Part shown: piece by piece, positions 58,384 through 64,000 of the stretch
How positions within the stretch are numbered: position 1 is the stretch's first letter
Layout: each line of letters opens with the position of its first letter
Assembly (NCBI GenBank): GCA_046156035.1
Contig: JBJXEW010000050.1
Location: 175,600-239,599 of the forward strand
Direction: 5' to 3'
DNA length: 64,000 nucleotides
From: JAEUIX01 sp046156035
GTDB lineage: Bacteria; Planctomycetota; Phycisphaerae; Phycisphaerales; UBA1924
Notes under the pieces: generated by a model
Seen by the model: only the letters and a program-made list of their open reading frames with translations
What the model was told of the DNA's origin: nothing
The model's database searches: none
Program-made: the position numbers and the translations under genes

Positions 58384-59553
58384 ATGCCAACCCGGAAACC
58401 CACGCCGTCAGGCACCGTGCGCACCGCCGCGCCTGCGGACCCGAAGCCCAACACCCCCGACACCTCCATCGGCATCGCTCGTGCCATGATGGAACACATT
58501 GGGCCGTGTTCCGGGTTCGACCAGTGCCGACACATCTTGATCCTGTTGAAAGCGGCAATCGAGGACGTGGTGTGCCCGGCGGGGAAGGCTCCAGACTGGC
58601 AAGCCGTGATGCTGGCGACCGATGAGGCGGTGCGCTGCCCGGCATGGCAAGATGCCGAGGCTGTTCTTCGCGGGCGCATGCCGTCTTCCGGCGACTTCGC
58701 GTTCACCGCGCGCCTGCTCATCAAGACGGTCTCCGACGGCCTGTACGACTGCCAGCATGACCGCTTCGCGCGCCCCAGTGAGAAGCAACTCATCGCATGG
58801 CGGGCTGACCTGGAGAACCGCATCCGCGCTCTGTCTGCGGGTGGCACCGCGGCCTCGCCTCCCAGCACTTCGCGGGAAGGCCCCACCGCGGGACTGCGCG
58901 CCTTGCTCAAGCGCGAAGCGTGGCGCTTGAACGCACTCCCGCCCGGCGTTGACGTTGACACGCTCCGCGCCCTTGACGTTGACGGGCTGATCGAGGTGCG
59001 GCCCTGGTACATGGTGAACCACGCCAAGCGACCCGGCATCCGCGACGTGCGGCCCGAAGCGATGGGCGGATGGTTTTCACCGGCGAAGGAACCAGAGCAG
59101 GCGGGCCGCTGGGATGCCATTGCGCGCGACGCGGCAACGTGTGAGCCTGAAATCGCGCCAGAGGTGCGGCTGACCGAGAGGGGGCGGGTTGAGGCGAGCA
59201 AGCCCGCCGGTGGACCTTCCGGCGACACCCCGCCACCGCCCGGCGCATCCGCCGAAGCGAGGGCCTACGACGCGCTACGGCGCAACCCCGACCTTGCCCG
59301 ACAACCGGCTCGGGTTTGGGCCGAGGCTATTGGCTGCTCCGTGTCTCGGGTGCGCAACCTGAAAGCGTGGAAGACGGGACGAAGCCGCCTCCCCAGTGCA
59401 AGGCGTGCCGGGAGTGTCGATAGTCTGGAGCACACTCCGACCGAGCATGAGGAACAAGGGCCGCACTCGAACCAACTCAGCCGACTCACTGCCGAGCAAA
59501 CCGCTGACGACAAGGGTGAAGCCGAGCAAAGACCTTACCGACAGCGTGTCTGA
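58384..59553 (+). CDS. Hypothetical element protein, possible C-terminal HTH
   Basis: The 389-residue product has no recognised family. The segment at about residues 295-330 (YDALRRNPDLARQPARVWAE, then AIGCSVSRVRNLKAW) resembles a helix-turn-helix of the DNA-binding type that reads AIGCSxSxVRN. The N-terminal 150 residues contain several Cys and Trp. The last 60 residues are polar and probably unstructured. Confidence 0.5.
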   Translation: MPTRKPTPSGTVRTAAPADPKPNTPDTSIGIARAMMEHIGPCSGFDQCRHILILLKAAIEDVVCPAGKAPDWQAVMLATDEAVRCPAWQDAEAVLRGRMPSSGDFAFTARLLIKTVSDGLYDCQHDRFARPSEKQLIAWRADLENRIRALSAGGTAASPPSTSREGPTAGLRALLKREAWRLNALPPGVDVDTLRALDVDGLIEVRPWYMVNHAKRPGIRDVRPEAMGGWFSPAKEPEQAGRWDAIARDAATCEPEIAPEVRLTERGRVEASKPAGGPSGDTPPPPGASAEARAYDALRRNPDLARQPARVWAEAIGCSVSRVRNLKAWKTGRSRLPSARRAGSVDSLEHTPTEHEEQGPHSNQLSRLTAEQTADDKGEAEQRPYRQRV

Positions 59554-59700
59554 GAGCGGGTGAGGGAGAGCGCTCGACCGAGCGCTCGCGAGCGCGCAGC
59601 GCATAATCGGAGCCGGAAAACAAGGCATGGAACCGCGCTCGCCCCGAGCGCTGCGCCTCAGAGGGACGGGCATTGTGCTCGCCCTAGGAGGCCCTTCACC

Positions 59701-59913
59701 ATGCCCGAACCGCAACTGATAACACCCGGCCGAATCGCCGCGGAACTGGCCGTGCCACTCCACCGTGTGCTCCACGTGCTCCGCACGCGCCAGCACATAC
59801 GCGCGGCCGCCCGTGGCGGGACGCTCCGCCTCTACGACCGCGAGGCCGTGGCGATGGTCCGCCACGAACTCAACACCATCGACGCGCGGCGCTGCCGGGA
59901 GGTGCGCCCGTGA
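59701..59913 (+). CDS. Small HTH protein
   Basis: The 70-residue product has ITPGRIAAELAVPLHRVLHV then LRTRQHIRAAARGGTLRLYD, like a MerR/excisionase-type winged helix in which a tested reading of the side wing carries Arg residues. It overlaps the next start (GTGA), so both are co-translated. It may control excision or the element's gene expression. Confidence 0.6.
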   Translation: MPEPQLITPGRIAAELAVPLHRVLHVLRTRQHIRAAARGGTLRLYDREAVAMVRHELNTIDARRCREVRP

Positions 59914-60203
59914 GCACCTTCTCGACCGCCACACCCGGCACCGCGGCCGCACCTCTACTCGTGAGCCAACGCGAAGCCGCCGTGGCTCTGTGCGTGTGCG
60001 AGCGAACGGTCTTCGACCTCGCCGCGCGTGGCGAACTTCAGCGCGTGCGGCTGCCGGGTTGCTCTCGCGTGCTCTTCGACCGGGCCGACCTGCTCGCGCT
60101 CATCGCGCGGGCCAAGGCACCGCCAACGGCACCCGGCACAACCACCGCGACAGACACCACCACACCCACGCCAACCACTCATCACGAAAGGCCCATCCAA
60201 TGA
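59910..60203 (+). CDS. Excisionase-family helix-turn-helix protein
   Basis: The 97-residue product has LLVSQREAAVALCVCERTVF, DLAARGELQRVRLPGCSRVL, FDRADLLALIARAK, the layout of excisionase/HTH_17 proteins. A Thr/Pro-rich tail follows. GTG 59910 overlaps the preceding stop. It probably bends or marks DNA for the integrase; position at the head of the ATPase operon is usual in planctomycete elements. Confidence 0.75.
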   Translation: MSTFSTATPGTAAAPLLVSQREAAVALCVCERTVFDLAARGELQRVRLPGCSRVLFDRADLLALIARAKAPPTAPGTTTATDTTTPTPTTHHERPIQ

Positions 60204-60448
60204 ACGGACCCCAAAATGGCGCGAGCCGCGGTGCAAACGCGGCCCGGCGCAACGAACCGACTTCTCTCGAAATGCTACTCGGCTCGACCGCTCGCGGCCG
60301 GTTCATGCGGCGCGTGCGCAGCGTCCCCGCCTACGACCTCGCGGCAGAAATCGAAGCGGCCCAACGGCGCGGCGACTACTCATTCGCCTTCGCACTCGAA
60401 GACCGGGATTGCGACTGGCGCGCGTTCATCTGGGGAGGTGGCGCTTGA
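60200..60448 (+). CDS. Small element protein of unknown function
   Basis: The 82-residue product has no known motif; PTSLEMLLGSTARGRFMRRV and VPAYDLAAEIEAAQRRGDYS are its conserved-looking parts. Its ATG overlaps the excisionase stop (ATGA) and its stop overlaps the start of the ATPase (TTGA). This tight coupling suggests it is a real gene. Confidence 0.6.
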   Translation: MNGPQNGASRGANAARRNEPTSLEMLLGSTARGRFMRRVRSVPAYDLAAEIEAAQRRGDYSFAFALEDRDCDWRAFIWGGGA

Positions 60449-61602
60449 ACCTCGACCCACTAAATCCGCTCGACAGCGCCGCGATCGACGCGGCATTCGC
60501 GGCCCGGCCCGCTCCCGTCGATGCCGACATGCTCCCCGGCCCGGTGCTGCTCAACCTCGCCGACGTTCAAGCCGTTCCGATACGGTGGCTGTGGCCTTCG
60601 CGTTTGCCACTCGGAAAAATCGCCCTGCTCGCGGGCGACCCCGGCCTTGGCAAGAGCCTGCTCACGCTCGACCTCGCGGCCCGCGTGAGCATCGGGCGCA
60701 CCTGGCCCGACGATCCTCTCGGCGACGGCTTCGCACCCGGCGGCGTGGTGATGCTGAGCGGCGAGGATGATCCCGCCGACACGATCCGCCCGCGCCTCGA
60801 AGCCGCGGGCGGCAACCCCGAGCGGGTGAACCTGCTCCGGGGCGTGCGGCGCATCGAGGGCGGGCGCGAGGTGTTCTTTACATTCGATGACCTCCCCATG
60901 CTGGCGGACGCGATCGACCAGACACCCGACGCGCGGCTCGTGGTGATTGATCCCGTAACGTGCTTCTTCTCCGCCCAGACAGACACGCACCGAACCTCCG
61001 ACGTGCGCTCTGTGCTCGCCCCTCTGGCGGACCTTGCCGCCGCGAAGGGCGTGGCCGTGGTGTTGGTGAGCCACCTCAACAAAACGATGGGCGGGAAGGC
61101 GGCGTATCGCATCACCGGCAGTCTCGCCCTTCCGGCGGCGTGCCGCGCCGTGTGGCTCGTGGCGAAGGACCAGAGCGACCCGGCCCGGCGTGTGATGGTG
61201 AGCGGCAAGGCCAACCTCGCGGCCGACCCCGGCGGGCTGGCGTTCCGCACGGTCGGCAACCCCGGCGAAGCCGGGCGTGTGGAGTGGGAGCCGGGGCGCG
61301 TGGACCTCTCGGCCGACGAAGCCCTCGCCGATCCGGTGCGGGGCGGCGGCGGCGAAGACGCGGGCGAGGTGGATGCCGCGGCGGAGTTTCTTCGGAGCGT
61401 GCTCGCGGCCCAGAGCCTTCCCGCGAAAGAGGTTGAGCGGCAAGCCCGAGCGGCGGGCTTCACTGTGGCCACCATCCGGCGAGCCAAGGGTGCCGCGGGC
61501 GTGCGGGTATTTCGGCAAGGCTTCGGAGCGGGCGGCGCTTCCCACTGGACAACCGCCCCGCCCGGCGAGGGGGCGACCGGGAAGGGGTGCGAGGCCCCAT
61601 AG
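60445..61602 (+). CDS. RepA/KaiC-type AAA ATPase of the element
   Basis: TTG 60445 overlaps the stop upstream and follows GGGGAGG at 7 bases. The 385-residue protein is a RecA-fold ATPase: Walker A in LLAGDPGLGKSLLTLDLAAR, Walker B in ARLVVIDPVTCFFS, and VAVVLVSHLNKTMGGKAAYR with a sensor-type Asn. It is related to RepA/helicase-like ATPases that mobile elements use for replication. The C-terminal part (about residues 295-370) has an HTH-like segment (AAEFLRSVLAAQSLPAKEVE, RQARAAGFTVATIRRAKG). Confidence 0.85.
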   Translation: MNLDPLNPLDSAAIDAAFAARPAPVDADMLPGPVLLNLADVQAVPIRWLWPSRLPLGKIALLAGDPGLGKSLLTLDLAARVSIGRTWPDDPLGDGFAPGGVVMLSGEDDPADTIRPRLEAAGGNPERVNLLRGVRRIEGGREVFFTFDDLPMLADAIDQTPDARLVVIDPVTCFFSAQTDTHRTSDVRSVLAPLADLAAAKGVAVVLVSHLNKTMGGKAAYRITGSLALPAACRAVWLVAKDQSDPARRVMVSGKANLAADPGGLAFRTVGNPGEAGRVEWEPGRVDLSADEALADPVRGGGGEDAGEVDAAAEFLRSVLAAQSLPAKEVERQARAAGFTVATIRRAKGAAGVRVFRQGFGAGGASHWTTAPPGEGATGKGCEAP

Positions 61603-61748
61603 ATGCTCAACCGCGCCATAGATGCTCAACCCCAGAGCGTGAGCATGTATGGAGGAAGTGAGCACCTATGGGCGAGCGGTCGGCACAGGGCGGCACTGGG
61701 CGGAAGGGTGGGGTTTACGGGAAGGCGCAGATTCCGATGGGATTGAGG

Positions 61749-61777
61749 TTGACAATGCACATCTTACAGGTTAGTAT
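61749..61777 (+). promoter_or_regulatory. Promoter of the higBA operon
   Basis: TTGACA (61749-61754) and TAGTAT (61772-61777) are spaced by 17 bases. The predicted transcription start is at or next to the ATG 61785, and no ribosome binding site is present, so the toxin mRNA may be leaderless. Confidence 0.75.
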
Positions 61778-61784
61778 TCCCTCG

Positions 61785-62066
61785 ATGATCGTCTCGTTTG
61801 GCGACCGCGACACCGAAGCCCTCTTCCGCCGCGAGCGGGTAAAGCGCATCGACTCGCGCATCCAGCAAACGGCCCTCCGCAAACTCCGCTACCTCGACGC
61901 GGCCACCACGCTCGACGATCTTCGCATCCCGCCGGGCAACCGGCTCGAAGCCCTCAAAGGGGACCGCGCCGGGCGGCACAGCATCCGGGTCAACGATCAA
62001 TGGCGGATCGTCTTCCGCTGGGCCGATGGACGGGCGCACGACGTGCTGATTGAAGATTACCACTGA
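61785..62066 (+). CDS. higB: HigB-type toxin
   Basis: The 93-residue product, MIVSFGDRDTEALFRRERVK...YLDAATTLDDL...GRHSIRVNDQWRIVFRWADG, is the RelE/HigB fold of ribosome-dependent mRNA interferases, with the C-terminal basic and aromatic residues in place. The next gene is the cognate antitoxin, 11 bases on. A reverse gene order (toxin first) is the rule for higBA. Confidence 0.93.
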   Translation: MIVSFGDRDTEALFRRERVKRIDSRIQQTALRKLRYLDAATTLDDLRIPPGNRLEALKGDRAGRHSIRVNDQWRIVFRWADGRAHDVLIEDYH

Positions 62067-62077
62067 GGCGACGAAGC

Positions 62078-62413
62078 ATGGCCACCACCAACACCCCCCA
62101 CACCTCCCGCCCCTCGCGGCGCAAACTCGCACCGATCCACCCCGGCGAGGTGCTCCGGCTCGATTTTCTGGAGCCACTGGGCATCACCGCGTACCGCCTC
62201 GCCAAAGACACCGGCATGAGCCAGCAGCACATCGGCCGCATCCTGCTCGGCACGCGCGGCATCGGGGGCGACACCGCCCTGCGCCTCGCCCGCTACTTCG
62301 GCACGTCGGCTCAACTTTGGATGAATCTGCAAACGGCCTACGACCTGGACCGGGCCGCGGATGAACTGGGCGACGAAATCGAGAAGCGCGTGCAGCCGCG
62401 CAAGGCCGCATAA
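62078..62413 (+). CDS. higA: HigA-type antitoxin
   Basis: The 111-residue product has the HigA family pattern: PIHPGEVLRLDFLEPLGITA, YRLAKDTGMSQQHIGRILLG, GDTALRLARYFGTSAQLWMN, LQTAYDLDRAADELG. The Cro/C1-type helix-turn-helix should bind the operon's operator and neutralise HigB. In an integrative element this pair probably works as an addiction module. Confidence 0.95.
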   Translation: MATTNTPHTSRPSRRKLAPIHPGEVLRLDFLEPLGITAYRLAKDTGMSQQHIGRILLGTRGIGGDTALRLARYFGTSAQLWMNLQTAYDLDRAADELGDEIEKRVQPRKAA

Positions 62414-62456
62414 GCACTCACGCCACACCCACCACCCTCTCCCAAGGGGCACCCTC

Positions 62457-63779
62457 ATGGCCAGCATCAGCACAGACAGCCAAGGCAACCGCCGCGTTCT
62501 CTTCATCGCCAACGGCCAGCGCAAGGCGGTGCGGCTCGGGCGCGTGTCGATGAAGCAAGCGGAGTTTGCCCGGCTGCGCATCGAGCAACTACTCGCGGGC
62601 AAGAACTCCGGCGCTCTCGACGAAGAGGCCGCGAAGTGGCTCGGCACCGTCGATGACCGCTTGCACGCCCGCCTCGCACGAGCGGGCCTCGTTGCCCCGC
62701 GCAGCGTCGCCTATGCCACGCTGGGCAGCCTGCTCGATGCGTTCATCAAGGCGCTGGATGTGAAGCCCGGCACGATGCGAACACTGCTCCAAACGCGCAA
62801 GAGCCTCGAAGACCACTTCGGCACCACCAAGGCCATACGCGAAATCACCCAACAGGAGTGCGAGGGGTGGCGCACCTCGATGGTCGATTCCGGCCTCGCC
62901 CCCGCCACCGTCTCCAAGCGTGTGAAGACCGCGCGGCAGATATTCCGCAAGGCCGGACGCTGGGGGATGCTCCGCGGCGAAAACCCCTTCGCCGAAGTGC
63001 GTGCGGGCGCTCAGACCAATACCTCGCGGATGCACTTTGTCTCCATCGAGGATGCGCTCAAAGTGCTCGATGCGTGCCCGGATGCCGAGTGGCGGGCGAT
63101 TGTCGCCCTCTCTCGCTTCGGCGGCCTGCGCTGCCCGAGCGAGGTTGCCGCGCTCCGTTGGGGGGACGTGCAGTGGGACACCGGGCGGCTCATGGTGCGT
63201 TCGCCGAAGACCGAGGGCATCGAAGGCCGCGGCATGCGGCCCGTGCCCCTCTACCCCGAACTGCGGGCGGCGCTCATGGCGGCGTTCGAGGCCGCGGCAC
63301 CCGGCAGCGTCTACGTGGCGAGCACGCTCCGCGGCCATGCGAACCTCTCCACTCCGTTCCGCCGCATCATCCTCCGGGCGGGCCTCAAGGTGTGGCCCAA
63401 GCCGTTCCACGCGATGCGTTCGAGCCGACAGACCGAACTCTCGGAAATCTACCCCGCGGCCACCGTGGCGGCGTGGATGGGGAACTCGCTCGCGGTGGCG
63501 CAAGCCCACTACTTGCAGGTCCGCGATGCTCACTTCGCCCTTGCGGCGGCAGAGCCGAAGGCCGCGCCTGAGACGGCTCCCGACGGCGGCGAAAAACCGA
63601 CGCAAAAACCGACGCGCATTCCGGCGCAGCATGCATCGGCACGGTCCGAAGTGGTCCGGAAGGCGGAAGACGAAAACAGTGGTTTTTCGCTAGACGTTCC
63701 GACAGACTTGGAACTGTGCGGAAGTGTGCCGGGAGAGCCAATGACCCCAGCGGGATTCGAACCCGCGTCACCACCGTGA
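62457..63779 (+). CDS. Tyrosine-type integrase of the element
   Basis: The 440-residue recombinase has an SAM-like N-terminal domain (LGSLLDAFIKALDVKPGTMR) and a catalytic domain with Arg225 in SRFGGLRCPSEVAALRW, His318-x-x-Arg321 in FHAMRSSRQTELSE and Tyr352 in AQAHYLQVRDAHF. Codons 429-440 lie in the attachment repeat and tRNA-Glu gene and give MTPAGFEPASPP. In a circular element the frame would continue for 86 residues into the part now at 55581-55841. The start ATG 62457 has AAGGGG 7-11 bases before it. Confidence 0.93.
   Translation: MASISTDSQGNRRVLFIANGQRKAVRLGRVSMKQAEFARLRIEQLLAGKNSGALDEEAAKWLGTVDDRLHARLARAGLVAPRSVAYATLGSLLDAFIKALDVKPGTMRTLLQTRKSLEDHFGTTKAIREITQQECEGWRTSMVDSGLAPATVSKRVKTARQIFRKAGRWGMLRGENPFAEVRAGAQTNTSRMHFVSIEDALKVLDACPDAEWRAIVALSRFGGLRCPSEVAALRWGDVQWDTGRLMVRSPKTEGIEGRGMRPVPLYPELRAALMAAFEAAAPGSVYVASTLRGHANLSTPFRRIILRAGLKVWPKPFHAMRSSRQTELSEIYPAATVAAWMGNSLAVAQAHYLQVRDAHFALAAAEPKAAPETAPDGGEKPTQKPTRIPAQHASARSEVVRKAEDENSGFSLDVPTDLELCGSVPGEPMTPAGFEPASPP
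63740..63762 (+). repeat. Right attachment repeat in tRNA-Glu
   Basis: AATGACCCCAGCGGG then ATTCGAAC is the 3' part of the tRNA gene and the direct-repeat partner of 55580-55602. Confidence 0.85.
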
Positions 63780-63816
63780 AAGGGTGGTGTCCTGGACCAG
63801 GCTAGACGATGGGGCC
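63742..63816 (-). tRNA. tRNA-Glu (anticodon UUC)
   Basis: On the minus strand GGCCCCA pairs with TGGGGTC (one G-T pair) with discriminator A. The anticodon arm CCACC-CTTTCAC-GGTGG carries TTC and the T-arm is GCGGGTTCGAATCCCGC. CCA is not encoded. The gene is whole: the element restored its 3' end on integration. Confidence 0.97.
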
Positions 63817-63880
63817 GCTCGCCGCGAGCCAAAGCCCGCGGCGGCCAATAGTACGCGCCAGCGGCGCGATTCTCAGCCCC

Positions 63881-63915
63881 GTCAACTCGTCAACTCGTCA
63901 ACTCATCAACTCATC
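63881..63915 (+). repeat. Short tandem repeat of an 8-bp unit
   Basis: GTCAACTC is repeated with slight change (ATCAACTC in the last copies) about four times. The 8-bp period is the same as in the array at 38420-38491. Confidence 0.75.
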
Positions 63916-64000
63916 ACCCCGCCTTCGCAAACACCGCCGCCACGATCCGTTCCGGCGTGTCCAAGCCCTTCCCCCCGTCGCTCGCCCGCTCAAGCGTGCG
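63914..64000 (-). CDS. C-terminal end of a host gene, 5' part beyond window
   Basis: On the minus strand the last 28 codons read RTLERASDGGKGLDTPERIV then AAVFAKAG and TGA. Too short to name. It marks the return to host DNA on the far side of tRNA-Glu. Confidence 0.6.
   Translation of the reverse strand, partial: RTLERASDGGKGLDTPERIVAAVFAKAG

Larger units (their letters stand above)
55581..63740. mobile_element. 8.16-kb integrative element in the 3' end of tRNA-Glu
   Basis: The element is bounded by 23-bp direct repeats of the tRNA-Glu 3' end. Right to left it holds the tyrosine integrase next to the tRNA, HigBA, an operon of ATPase/HTH genes, and cargo of unknown function. All genes point rightwards. 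No transfer (conjugation), capsid or terminase gene is recognised, so it may depend on a helper or spread in another way. Confidence 0.88.

Overview
The window looks like chromosomal DNA of a high-GC planctomycete, most likely of the class Phycisphaerae. The grounds are the many secreted proteins with sorting tails of the form IPSPGAAAMVAAG...RRRR, a dockerin/EF-hand-like tail (PDDLGDFITLYF), a zinc-ribbon membrane protein of planctomycete type, the SPKRKRG-type repeat, and Gram-negative envelope genes (LpxL-like acyltransferase, type II secretion-like pseudopilus genes). This placement is inference from protein style, not from a marker gene tree.

Layout. 1-12.5 kb, nearly all on the minus strand: a secreted protein cut by the window edge, then a type II secretion-like operon read from right to left (lpxL-like, gspF, gspG, gspI-, gspJ-, gspK-, gspC-, gspL-, gspM-like, TPR lipoprotein), preceded by a coiled-coil membrane protein. 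No gspD or gspE is present here. 12.6-14.5 kb: a complete IS1595-type insertion sequence with inverted repeats, an 8-bp target duplication and two passenger genes, sitting between two divergent host genes. 14.6-37 kb: mixed host genes (HYExAFE nuclease-like protein, acetyl-CoA synthetase, MutY, NifU-like protein, secreted metalloprotease, Kelch/Ig/dockerin-like protein, M1 peptidase, ComM, citrate synthase) interspersed with three small PD-(D/E)XK-like proteins. 37-39 kb: thiolase and tRNA-Ser. 38.7-47.5 kb: a predicted sphingolipid (ceramide) cluster. 47.7-55.5 kb: tRNA-Ala, ComEA-like protein, AtpG, a GtrB-like glycosyltransferase, SurE, a pilin-like protein and leucyl aminopeptidase. 55.58-63.74 kb: an 8.16-kb integrative element inserted in the 3' end of tRNA-Glu, with integrase, HTH/excisionase, ATPase, HigBA and unknown cargo. 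A cut host gene ends the window.

The most interesting system is the sphingolipid cluster. One polypeptide of about 1112 residues joins a fatty acyl-AMP ligase, an acyl carrier domain and a serine palmitoyltransferase-type PLP enzyme. It is translationally coupled to an ABC-2 exporter pair, followed by a GT-B-like protein and a large GNAT protein that resembles bacterial ceramide synthase, and it meets head-on a NAD(P)-dependent extended SDR that resembles ceramide reductase. Together these could activate and load an acyl chain, condense it with an amino acid, reduce and N-acylate the base, modify the head group, and export the lipid.

Two further results are visible in the bases alone. First, an identical 24-bp palindromic element lies in frame inside three unrelated genes (HYExAFE, acsA, mutY), with related palindromes in comM, gtrB and intergenic DNA. 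Second, the integrase gene of the tRNA-Glu element crosses the attachment site: when the element is a circle the enzyme would be 514 residues and coupled to the cargo operon, while in the integrated state its last 86 residues are replaced by a 12-residue tRNA-derived tail.
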